DNA of 6,593 nucleotides from an uncultured Bacilli bacterium (GCA_947625365.1 CANQNZ010000066.1:1-6593); one strand, 5' to 3'. Positions 1 through 6,471 are shown, counted from the first letter of the stretch. Numbers and translations: made by a program. Notes: a model not told the origin generated them from the letters alone.

Positions 1-811
1 CAATAAGTTTGTCAGACGCCTTCTTATTTTTACGAGTCTTAAGTCCAAGAGCTGGTTTACCCCAAGGAGTAACTGGCCCTTTACGTCCTACTGGAGCACG
101 TCCTTCACCACCACCATGTGGATGGTCGTTAGGGTTCATAACAGAACCACGGTTTGTTGGACGAATACCCATGTGACGTTTACGTCCTGCTTTACCAAGA
201 TTTACTAGTTCGTAATCTTCATTACCAACTACACCTATAGTAGCAAGACAAGTACCTAATACTTTTCTTACTTCACCACTTTGTAATCTTAACATTACAT
301 ATTTGCCTTCACGGCCTAGTATTTGGGCACTACTTCCGGCAGCACGAGCTATTTCAGCTCCTTTACCAGGTTGAAGTTCGATATTGTGAACTACTGTACC
401 AACAGGAATATTTTGTAAAGGAAGAGCGTTTCCTACTTTAATATCAACGTTTTCTCCACTTTCAATAATCATTCCTACTTTTAAATCTTTTGGTGCAATA
501 ATATATCTTTTTTCACCATCTTTATAATTAATTAATGCAATATTAGCATTACGGTTAGGGTCATATTCAATTGTAGCAACCCTACCAGTTATATTAAATT
601 TATTACGCTTATAATCTATTAAACGATATTTTCTTTTGGCACCTCCGCCAATATGTTGAACAGTCATTCTACCTTGATTATTACGTCCACCAGTTTTTGA
701 TTTAGAAACTAGTAGAGATTTTTCCGGAGTAGATGTCGTAATTTCTTCATTAGCGAGCGAAGTCATGCCACGACGACCATTGGTCGTAGGTTTATAATTC
801 TTAATTGCCAT
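1..811 (-). CDS. rplB: 50S ribosomal protein L2, C-terminus cut by window edge
   Basis: L2 is a primary 23S rRNA-binding protein of the large subunit, needed for subunit association and close to the peptidyl transferase centre. The visible 270 codons begin MAIKNYKPTTNGRRG and contain the family hallmarks GGRNNQGR (41-48), EYDPNRNANIALI (82-94), NIPVGTVVHNIE (134-145) and DHPHGGGEGRAP (229-240), which holds the conserved His equivalent to E. coli His229. The frame is still open at base 1, ending in SDKLI. The family normally continues with a short basic tail, so only about half a dozen residues should be missing. The start ATG (809-811) follows the Shine-Dalgarno AGGAGGG (819-825), which lies between the rplW stop and this start. 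The 16-base gap to rplW fits one S10-operon transcript. rpsS is expected next, to the left, outside the window. Confidence 0.98.
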   Translation of the reverse strand, partial: MAIKNYKPTTNGRRGMTSLANEEITTSTPEKSLLVSKSKTGGRNNQGRMTVQHIGGGAKRKYRLIDYKRNKFNITGRVATIEYDPNRNANIALINYKDGEKRYIIAPKDLKVGMIIESGENVDIKVGNALPLQNIPVGTVVHNIELQPGKGAEIARAAGSSAQILGREGKYVMLRLQSGEVRKVLGTCLATIGVVGNEDYELVNLGKAGRKRHMGIRPTNRGSVMNPNDHPHGGGEGRAPVGRKGPVTPWGKPALGLKTRKNKKASDKLI

Positions 812-827
812 AAATTTACCCTCCTAA

Positions 828-1103
828 TTAAAATTCAATTGACTGTCCACTTGCTAGAGTAACAATCGCTTTCTTATAAGTTTTTGTTTTACCAGTGTAT
901 TTTCCTACTCTTTTTTTCTTTGATTTTGTATTTAGAGTATTAACACTAACTACTTTAACGCCAAATGCTGCTTCAACTGCTTTTTTAATCTGAGTTTTAT
1001 TAGCGCTACCTGCTACTTTAAAAGTATAAACGCCTTTTTCGGAAGCATAAGCAGATTTTTCAGTTACAACTGGTGAATAAATAATATCAGTATAATCTTT
1101 CAT
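828..1103 (-). CDS. rplW: 50S ribosomal protein L23
   Basis: L23 binds 23S rRNA at the rim of the peptide exit tunnel and is the docking site for trigger factor and the signal recognition particle. The 91-residue length is normal for bacteria. The N-terminal motif SPVVTEKS (10-17) is typical, and Glu15 matches E. coli Glu18, the trigger factor contact. The basic stretch KSKKKRVGKYTGKTKTYKKA (60-79) corresponds to the rRNA-binding loop, and the protein closes with the short strand VTLASGQSIEF. The start ATG (1101-1103) shares its first base with the rplD stop codon (TAATG), and its perfect Shine-Dalgarno AGGAGGT (1113-1119) lies inside the last codons of rplD. Translation is therefore probably coupled to rplD. 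Nothing is unusual in the coding region. Confidence 0.98.
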   Translation of the reverse strand: MKDYTDIIYSPVVTEKSAYASEKGVYTFKVAGSANKTQIKKAVEAAFGVKVVSVNTLNTKSKKKRVGKYTGKTKTYKKAIVTLASGQSIEF

Positions 1104-1723
1104 TATTTAAGCACCTCCTCGATTTTGTTTAAAGCCCCTTCGTCTAAAACTAACTTATCAGCATTAACGATATCATATACGTTAATTTCTGAAGCAAGTA
1201 AAGCATAAGCATAGCCTAAATTACGAGTGGCCATATATAGATTTTCATTATCTTCATTTGTTACAAATAAAGTTTTACCATCTAATTTTAAAGTGTTCAT
1301 AATATCTTTTATTTCTTTAGTTTTTAAACTATTTAATTTGATATCATCAACAATAACTAATTCTTTATTTTTAAGTTTGTAAGATAAAGCACTCTTTAAA
1401 GCAAGTACTCTTTCTTTTTTGTTCATTTTAAAGCCATAGTCACGTGGAGTAACACCGAAGACAATTCCGCCGCCTCTCCAGATTGGACTTCTATTTGACC
1501 CAGAACGAGCACGGCCAGTTCCTTTTTGTTTCCAAGGTTTCTTTCCTCCCCCAGATACTTCGGCACGAGTTTTAGTTTTAGCCGTTCCTTGACGAGTAGC
1601 AGCAAGTTGTAAATCAATAGCTTTCTTTAAAACAATATCATTAAATGTTTTCCAAATAGAATCAGAAATTGTTACGTCTTTTACTTTTTCCCCTTTAATG
1701 TTAATCATTTCTACTTTAGCCAT
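1103..1723 (-). CDS. rplD: 50S ribosomal protein L4
   Basis: L4 binds 23S rRNA, and its long internal loop lines the exit tunnel at the constriction where macrolides bind. The 206-residue length is normal. The loop is recognisable at about residues 44-95, with the core KPWKQKGTGRARSGSNRSP (62-80) followed by IWRGGGIVFG (81-90). After it come the conserved helix MNKKERVLALKSALSYK and a Rossmann-like C-terminal half (VIVDD at 123-127, TLFVT at 151-155). The tunnel-lining loop shows no insertion or deletion that I can see. The start ATG (1721-1723) overlaps the rplC stop by one base (TAATG), and the Shine-Dalgarno (CAGGTG region, 1731-1736) is weaker than for the other operon genes, which favours coupling to rplC. 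In E. coli L4 represses its own operon through the S10 leader. I cannot say whether that happens here. Confidence 0.98.
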   Translation of the reverse strand: MAKVEMINIKGEKVKDVTISDSIWKTFNDIVLKKAIDLQLAATRQGTAKTKTRAEVSGGGKKPWKQKGTGRARSGSNRSPIWRGGGIVFGVTPRDYGFKMNKKERVLALKSALSYKLKNKELVIVDDIKLNSLKTKEIKDIMNTLKLDGKTLFVTNEDNENLYMATRNLGYAYALLASEINVYDIVNADKLVLDEGALNKIEEVLK

Positions 1724-2517
1724 TATTTTTCACCTGCCTGTTCTTTAGCTTCTTCCTCTTGAGCTTCGGCATTTTCTGCTTCCGTTTTTACTGGTTGCTC
1801 AGTAGTCTTTTCTTCTTCTTTTTCCGCAGTTTCTGCTTTTTCTTCGCTAGCAGCTGGCTGTTCATAACTGATTAATTCTTTAACTGCAGCTTTATCATTT
1901 CTTTTAACTGCTGATTTAATTAAGACCATAGAATTTTTAGCACCTGGAACACTACCACTTACTAAGATATAATTTTCTGCAGCATTTACTTCAATTATTT
2001 CTAAGTTTTGAATAGTAACAGTTTCAACACCCATGTGACCAGAAAGTTTTTTACCTTTCATAACACGCATTGGACGCATTGTTCCAAGGGAACCTGGTCT
2101 TCTGTGATATCTTGAACCATGTGTCTCTGGTCCTCTTGATTGATTATGTCTTTTAATTACACCAGTAAATCCTTTACCTTTAGATGTTCCAGTAACATCG
2201 ACATACTCACCAGCTTCAAATATAGAAGCATCAATTGTATCACCTAAATTGTAAGTTCCTTCAACATTTCTTATTTCTTTTAAGAAGCGCTTAGGAGTAG
2301 TATTAGCTTTTTTTACATGTCCAACTTCTGGTTTAGTTGCATGTTTTTCCTTTTTATCAACAGTAGCAATTTGAATAGCATCATAACCATCAGTTTCTTT
2401 ACTCTTAACTTGAGTTACAACGTTTGGTTCAATTTGAATAACTGTGACAGGAATTAATTTTCCATCTTTTGTAAAGACTTCAGTCATACCGACTTTACGT
2501 CCTAAGATTCCTTTCAT
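1723..2517 (-). CDS. rplC: 50S ribosomal protein L3 with Glu-rich C-terminal extension
   Basis: L3 is an early assembly protein of the 50S subunit. Its internal loop reaches the peptidyl transferase centre. Family hallmarks are MKGILGRKVGMTEVF at the N-terminus, GTSKGKGFTGVIKRH (110-124), GPETHGSRYHRRPGSLG (129-145) and KGKKLSGHMGVETVTIQNL (154-172). The usual bacterial length is about 205-220 residues, and the L3 fold ends here near residue 215. Residues 221-264 (bases 1726-1857) add a low-complexity tail that by my count has 16 Glu, 9 Ala and 6 Lys in 44 residues, with no aromatic residue. This is odd for a basic rRNA-binding protein. The start ATG (2515-2517) has an AGAGG Shine-Dalgarno (2525-2529) seven bases away. 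The gene lies 22 bases downstream of rpsJ and overlaps rplD by one base. Confidence 0.97.
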   Translation of the reverse strand: MKGILGRKVGMTEVFTKDGKLIPVTVIQIEPNVVTQVKSKETDGYDAIQIATVDKKEKHATKPEVGHVKKANTTPKRFLKEIRNVEGTYNLGDTIDASIFEAGEYVDVTGTSKGKGFTGVIKRHNQSRGPETHGSRYHRRPGSLGTMRPMRVMKGKKLSGHMGVETVTIQNLEIIEVNAAENYILVSGSVPGAKNSMVLIKSAVKRNDKAAVKELISYEQPAASEEKAETAEKEEEKTTEQPVKTEAENAEAQEEEAKEQAGEK

Positions 2518-2539
2518 TGTTTTTCCTCTTTTCTACTTA

Positions 2540-2848
2540 TTATAATTTAATTTTAATATCAACACCACTAGGAATATCCAAATGAGTTAGTGCCTCTATT
2601 GTTTCTTTACTTGGATTTTTAATATCGATTAGTCTTTTATGAGTACGACTTTCGAATTGCTCACGTGAATCCTTATATTTATGTACCGCTTTTAGGACTG
2701 TAACTTTTTCAATTTCAGTTGGTAGTGGTACAGGACCAGAAACTTCGCCCCCAGTTCTCTTTACAGTTTCGATAATTTTTCCACACGCTTGGTCAAGTAT
2801 ACGATGATCAAACGCTTTCAAATTAATACGAACTTGTGATTTTGACAT
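2540..2848 (-). CDS. rpsJ: 30S ribosomal protein S10 (NusE)
   Basis: S10 is a component of the 30S head. Under the name NusE it also pairs with NusB in transcription antitermination and links NusG to the ribosome. The 102-residue length is normal. Typical sequence includes KSQVRINLKAFDHRILDQA (3-21), GPVPLPTEIEKVTVL (38-52) on the long loop that inserts into the 30S head, SREQFESRTHKRLIDI (61-76) and the closing LDIPSGVDIKIKL. It is the first gene of the S10 operon here. The start ATG (2846-2848) is chosen because AAAGGAGGA (2857-2865) lies eight bases upstream. Another ATG at 2853-2855 is only one or two bases from that site and out of frame. The gene is preceded by a leader of about 125 nt and an extended -10 promoter. 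Confidence 0.98.
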   Translation of the reverse strand: MSKSQVRINLKAFDHRILDQACGKIIETVKRTGGEVSGPVPLPTEIEKVTVLKAVHKYKDSREQFESRTHKRLIDIKNPSKETIEALTHLDIPSGVDIKIKL

Positions 2849-2974
2849 TCTTCATGTCCTCCTTTCGCCTATATCTAGTATAGACTTGCTCCGTAACGAA
2901 TTACCTGATATCAGAAATCGCTTAACAACTTTTCCTAGCGTATCAGCAACCTCGCACATCTAAGCAGTCATACA
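2849..2974 (-). promoter_or_regulatory. Structured 5' leader of the S10 operon
   Basis: This is the transcribed stretch between the predicted start point (about 2974-2971) and rpsJ. By my count it has about 52 G+C in 125 bases, clearly richer than the AT-rich DNA upstream, as expected for a folded RNA. Hand folding gives: GACUGCUU (2962-2969) pairing with GAGCAAGUC (2883-2891) around one bulged A, closing most of the leader; CGCU/AGCG (2919-2940); GUAA-UUCG-UUAC, a UUCG tetraloop hairpin (2893-2904), next to the palindrome CTGATATCAG (2905-2914); and GUCUAUA-CUAGA-UAUAGGC (2867-2885), a 7-bp hairpin with one G-U pair, ending two bases before the rpsJ Shine-Dalgarno. Some of these exclude each other. 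The structure is seen by eye only. Autogenous control by an operon protein is inference from other bacteria. Confidence 0.5.
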
Positions 2975-2980
2975 AATTCA

Positions 2981-3009
2981 ATTATAGCAATAAATTATAT
3001 GATATGCAA
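2981..3009 (-). promoter_or_regulatory. Extended -10 promoter of the S10 operon
   Basis: A perfect -10 box TATAAT (2981-2986) is preceded by TGC, giving the extended -10 form TGnTATAAT. A poor -35 match, TTGCAT (3004-3009), stands at the optimal 17-base spacing. This suggests a strong housekeeping promoter that relies on the extended -10. It lies downstream of the terminator of the preceding small gene and upstream of the leader, so the S10 operon should start its own transcript at about 2974-2971. Confidence 0.75.
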
Positions 3010-3034
3010 GAGAAAATTTACCTAAATTTAACGC

Positions 3035-3060
3035 AAAAAGAAAAACCACTTAAAGTGATT
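3035..3060 (-). terminator. Rho-independent terminator after the 70-codon gene
   Basis: On the minus strand, AATCACT-TTA-AGTGGTT (3044-3060) forms a 7-bp hairpin with one T-G pair, followed by further T residues, a C and five more T (down to 3035). It begins on the last base of the gene's TAA stop codon, so there is essentially no 3' UTR. It separates this unit from the S10 promoter. Confidence 0.75.
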
Positions 3061-3272
3061 TATCTTACTCGCGTTTTTTTACCACTTGCTTCTTGAGTAG
3101 CAAATTGAATATTATTTCTTCTAATAATTGCGTTAATGTTTTGTTCTGCTTGATATTTTTTAAGCAGTTCCCCATATAATCTTAACTCTTCACTTGTACA
3201 ATCATTATATGCTCTTGTTAATTCTATTCTAGCTTTAGTTATTCTTTGAAATTTTTCTGCTATAGTTGGCAC
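3060..3272 (-). CDS. Unrecognised 70-residue basic helical protein
   Basis: I do not recognise this protein. It starts MPTIAEKFQRITKARIELTR and ends KKTRVR. The sequence looks almost wholly alpha-helical: about residues 3-22 and 26-50 are amphipathic and rich in Lys, Arg and Glu, and the basic tail 59-70 is probably disordered. There is one Cys (25), no signal peptide and no membrane segment, so it is likely cytoplasmic. The start is GTG (3270-3272). No ATG start is possible upstream because an in-frame TAA lies at 3291-3293, and AAAGGGG (3280-3286) is a well-spaced Shine-Dalgarno. A near-consensus promoter and a terminator flush with the stop make it a self-contained unit, which supports a real gene. 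The basic tail would suit nucleic-acid or ribosome contact, and its position beside the S10 operon is suggestive, but no function can be assigned. Confidence 0.7.
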   Translation of the reverse strand: MPTIAEKFQRITKARIELTRAYNDCTSEELRLYGELLKKYQAEQNINAIIRRNNIQFATQEASGKKTRVR

Positions 3273-3301
3273 AAAACCGCCCCTTTCTTTTTACAGCTAA
3301 T

Positions 3302-3329
3302 ATTATATAGATAAAATTTTAAAAGTCAA
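3302..3329 (-). promoter_or_regulatory. Near-consensus sigma-A promoter of the 70-codon gene
   Basis: TTGACT (3324-3329) and TATAAT (3302-3307) are separated by 16 bases that include the palindrome AAAATTTT. This gives a start point near 3295 and a 5' UTR of about 22 bases carrying the AAAGGGG ribosome binding site. It is the best-matching promoter in the window. It lies in the 68-base gap after the metallopeptidase gene. I see no clear terminator in that gap, so some read-through from gpmI is possible. Confidence 0.8.
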
Positions 3330-3340
3330 TATTTTCCTCT

Positions 3341-4924
3341 TTATTTACCCTTCATAAAAATTTGACCTGTCTCTTCTTGAAATCTTTCCCAGTATTCATT
3401 TACTTTATTAAGTGAAAATTCTTGAGAAGTATCTAAGGTTAAATTGCCACTATAATTATCATAAACATACTGCACAGGCATATTGCAACGCCAATTATTG
3501 CCTGCTAATTTTACATTTGCAATTAAACTAAATTTTTGAGGAAATATTTCTCTTAAAGTATAATACCCCGTTTGGACATTTTCAATATCAACAAAAGGTT
3601 TTATTTCATCTAATCCTGGCAAATCATAATTTACATTATTCATGTCCCGACCATATATCAAAATATTTTTATAGTAATTAACCATTAAATCACTATCCAT
3701 ATCTTTTCCATATTTAGCAAAATAATAATTACGATATAAACCTAAAAATTCTTCAACTGCTGACGTATACATGTCATAATTTCCTTGCCAGGTTGGGGTA
3801 AATTCATTAACTTTATCATTTTGCTCTGCAGCAACTCGTTTTGCTTCATTATTAGTAGTAACATTTATAATATCAACAAGAGAAATCAATTTCGCCGCAT
3901 CTAAGCTATTTCCATATATATCAGTTAAACTAGAAATTAAATTAGGCATATTATCTTGGTAATAATAACGAAGTAAAGCATCATGCCCCACTAAGTTTTC
4001 TAGCAAAGCTGTGCAAGAACGTTCTGACTTATAAACTTCTACTTCTTGATTAAAAAATTTTATTTTTATTTGTTCAGCAATAGCTTCTTTTATAGAATGC
4101 CCAAAAGGCGTTCCCGTTCTTCCCGTTAAATGATTAAATTCATGAAATAAAATTCCCATATTATCTGTATCATAAACCGCATCTTTCTCTAACCAAGTCA
4201 TTTCAATTTTATTTAAAAGTGGTATATACATTCCGGCATAATATTTAACCGTTTCTTCATCATAATCATAGTGAATTTTTACATTTTTTAATCTATCAAG
4301 TACATAATCCTTATCCATATACTTACCGTAAGCAAATATTAAGTTTTTATAATATTCCGCATTAAGTTCTTCATCAGTTAATACTTTTTTAGCTTCTTCA
4401 TCAATATTATCATTTTCCATAATAGTATTTTTAAATTCTTCATAGAACTTTTCTGCATCGATCTCCGGTAGTTCTTTTTTATAAAATAAATCTCCTGCGA
4501 TAATATTTTCTACTATACCTATATATTTAGCTTCTTGTAATCCTACCATTTGATAATTGGTTAAAAGTAATACAGCTGTATTAACATAAATTAATAAAGA
4601 TGTATATCTAGAAACTATCTTTGTAGCTTTATTTTTTATATACTCATCATAATTAACAGGATTTAATCTATCTACTTTGTACACTTTATACTTTTTCTTT
4701 TTTTCTTTAGCAATTTTATTCTTAGCCTTTATATTTTGCATAGTTTCATAAAAAAACTCGGGATTTACTTTAGAGGTATAAGGGTCAAAACTATAATAAA
4801 CTGGCTTTAAAGAAAGCAATTTACTACTACCATCTTCACCCTTAAATATAAAACAAGAATTTTCTAAATCTAAATAAACATGAAACAATTTTTTATTTAA
4901 TTTCCAAGTTGCAATATCTATCAT
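3341..4924 (-). CDS. Putative membrane-anchored zinc metallopeptidase (HEFNH motif), family not recognised
   Basis: I cannot name the family of this 527-residue protein. The main clue is HEFNHLTG at 261-268, an HExxH zinc site, followed by KEAIAEQ (279-285). By analogy with the NEAISD motif of thermolysin-like gluzincins, Glu280 would be the third zinc ligand, Glu262 the catalytic base, and His261 and His265 the other ligands. Residues 1-105 contain a Lys-rich stretch (AKNKIAKEKKKKYKVYKVDR, 67-86). A hydrophobic segment at about 107-126 (LLIYVNTAVLLL) could be a single membrane anchor, which by the positive-inside rule would place the catalytic part outside. There is no N-terminal signal peptide. 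The C-terminal 240 residues are rich in Tyr and Asn and show no motif I know. The start ATG (4922-4924) is five bases after the gpmI stop, with only a weak AAAGTGAG site (4933-4940) inside gpmI, so coupled translation is likely. Activity and topology are inferred. Confidence 0.8.
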   Translation of the reverse strand: MIDIATWKLNKKLFHVYLDLENSCFIFKGEDGSSKLLSLKPVYYSFDPYTSKVNPEFFYETMQNIKAKNKIAKEKKKKYKVYKVDRLNPVNYDEYIKNKATKIVSRYTSLLIYVNTAVLLLTNYQMVGLQEAKYIGIVENIIAGDLFYKKELPEIDAEKFYEEFKNTIMENDNIDEEAKKVLTDEELNAEYYKNLIFAYGKYMDKDYVLDRLKNVKIHYDYDEETVKYYAGMYIPLLNKIEMTWLEKDAVYDTDNMGILFHEFNHLTGRTGTPFGHSIKEAIAEQIKIKFFNQEVEVYKSERSCTALLENLVGHDALLRYYYQDNMPNLISSLTDIYGNSLDAAKLISLVDIINVTTNNEAKRVAAEQNDKVNEFTPTWQGNYDMYTSAVEEFLGLYRNYYFAKYGKDMDSDLMVNYYKNILIYGRDMNNVNYDLPGLDEIKPFVDIENVQTGYYTLREIFPQKFSLIANVKLAGNNWRCNMPVQYVYDNYSGNLTLDTSQEFSLNKVNEYWERFQEETGQIFMKGK

Positions 4925-4929
4925 AATAA

Positions 4930-6444
4930 TTACTCACTTTCTTCGGCAAATAAATCTTTAGTTTCTTTCATTTCACTAGGTAAAGCTATATCCATATATT
5001 TTAAAATAGTAGGAGCCACATTACTTAAATTACCACTTTCGCGTAATTTAACCTTTTTATCAGCAATAATAAAAGGAACAGGATTAATAGTATGAGTTGT
5101 TACAGGATTTTCTTCATCATCAAGCATAATATCACAATTACCATGATCGGATAATAAAAATATTGTATAAAAATTTTCTTCACACGCAGCAATTATCTTT
5201 CCTAAACATTCATCTATTATTTGTAGTCCTTTAATAGTTGCATCCATATTTCCTGTATGTCCTAACATATCAGGATTAGCAAAATTTAATAAAATAAAAT
5301 CATAATCTTTTTCTAAAGCACTTATAGTTTTCTTAGTAACTTCTAAAGCTGACATTTCTGGTTTTAAATCATATGTCGCCACTTTTGGTGAAGGTATTAA
5401 AAACTTATCACATCCTTCAATAGGTCCTGTATATTCTCCATCAAAAAACTTCGTAACATGATTATATTTTTCTGTTTCTGCTATGCGCGCTTGCGTTAAG
5501 CCTAACTTAGATAAATATATACCTAAAGGATTTTCGGAAAGTTCTTCTTTAAAAAATATCTTAGCAGGTATCTTCTTATCCATTTCAAATAAAGTATAAG
5601 CATGAATATCATTTACACAAGTAGGAAACTCTTTAAAATCTCTATCAGTTAAACTAAATAATATTTGTTTTGCTCTATCAGTTCGATAATTCATCCATAC
5701 TAAAGCATCACCACTTTTAATTAATCCTTGGGGATTAATTAAAATAGGAGGTAGAAACTCATCTGTTACATTTTTTTCATAACATACATTAATAGCTTTG
5801 TCTAAATCTAAAGGTTTATTGCCTTTTCCTTTAGTTACTAAATCATAATAAATTTGCGTGCGGTTATAATTATTATCACGGTCCATTGCATAATAACGTC
5901 CACATATCGTAGCAATAGAACCTAACTTATTACTTTTAATAGCTTCATTAAGTTCAATTAAAAACTTTTTAGCATCACGTACCCCAGTATCTCTTCCATC
6001 TGTTATAACATGAAAATATACCTTTTTAACTTCTTGCTTTTTTAAATGTTCTAACATTTTAATAAAATGAGCAATTTGGGCATGTACTCCGCCATTTGAT
6101 AAAAGCCCCATCACATGAATAGCACAATCCTTACTTTTAACATATTCAATTAAATCAACAAATGCTTCATTTAAAGCAAAGTCTTCTCTTTCTAGTTCTT
6201 CTGTTGCAATTAATTGTTTCTGACGTAAAACCTTGCCAGCACCAATAATCGTGTGACAAACTTCACTATTACCAAATTGTCCTTCTGGAAGCCCAACAGA
6301 CTTTTCACTAGCCTTTAATGTCATATGAGGATAAGTATTCCATAAATTATCATAATTTGGCATTACCGCTTGTTTAACAGCATTACCATGTACTTCTTCC
6401 CTATAACCGAACCCATCTAAAATAATCGTTAATATCTTCTTCAT
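4930..6444 (-). CDS. gpmI: 2,3-bisphosphoglycerate-independent phosphoglycerate mutase
   Basis: The enzyme interconverts 3- and 2-phosphoglycerate in glycolysis (EC 5.4.2.12) in the cytosol, using two manganese ions and a phosphoserine intermediate. The 504 residues match the family length of about 505-515. Metal and catalytic residues are present: Asp10 (ILDGFG), Ser60 (GQFGNSEV), His121, the ITDGRDT motif (147-153), Arg183, Arg189, Arg254, Arg257, Lys326, Asp392 and His396 (PDMLGH), Asp433-His434 (SDHGNCD) and His451. The usual GNSEVGH reads GNSEVCH here: Cys63 replaces Gly (TGT codon at 6256-6258). The start is ATG at 6442-6444, giving MKKILTIILDGFG. The frame stays open to 6501, but the extra 19 codons have no family counterpart and overlap the promoter, so the longer start is rejected. 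The purine-rich AGGGAAGAGA (6451-6460) serves as ribosome binding site. It is the first gene of a probable two-gene operon with the metallopeptidase. Confidence 0.97.
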   Translation of the reverse strand: MKKILTIILDGFGYREEVHGNAVKQAVMPNYDNLWNTYPHMTLKASEKSVGLPEGQFGNSEVCHTIIGAGKVLRQKQLIATEELEREDFALNEAFVDLIEYVKSKDCAIHVMGLLSNGGVHAQIAHFIKMLEHLKKQEVKKVYFHVITDGRDTGVRDAKKFLIELNEAIKSNKLGSIATICGRYYAMDRDNNYNRTQIYYDLVTKGKGNKPLDLDKAINVCYEKNVTDEFLPPILINPQGLIKSGDALVWMNYRTDRAKQILFSLTDRDFKEFPTCVNDIHAYTLFEMDKKIPAKIFFKEELSENPLGIYLSKLGLTQARIAETEKYNHVTKFFDGEYTGPIEGCDKFLIPSPKVATYDLKPEMSALEVTKKTISALEKDYDFILLNFANPDMLGHTGNMDATIKGLQIIDECLGKIIAACEENFYTIFLLSDHGNCDIMLDDEENPVTTHTINPVPFIIADKKVKLRESGNLSNVAPTILKYMDIALPSEMKETKDLFAEESE

Positions 6445-6471
6445 ATTTTTTCTCTTCCCTTTACTATTTAA

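Noticed and set aside
1423..1617. 64-codon open frame inside rplD in another frame of the minus strand
   Set aside because: It lies wholly within the conserved L4 coding region, has no recognisable product, and is explained by L4 codon use.
2822..2855. Alternative ATG at 2853-2855 just upstream of rpsJ
   Set aside because: It is out of frame with rpsJ, only one or two bases from the Shine-Dalgarno, and its frame stops after ten codons.
2905..2914. Palindrome CTGATATCAG as a repressor operator
   Set aside because: It lies well downstream of the promoter inside the leader, where an RNA hairpin is a simpler explanation. No second copy occurs at the promoter.
3273..3340. Terminator after the metallopeptidase gene
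   Set aside because: Only AT-only short palindromes such as AAAATTTT are present, with no stable stem followed by a T-run on the minus strand.
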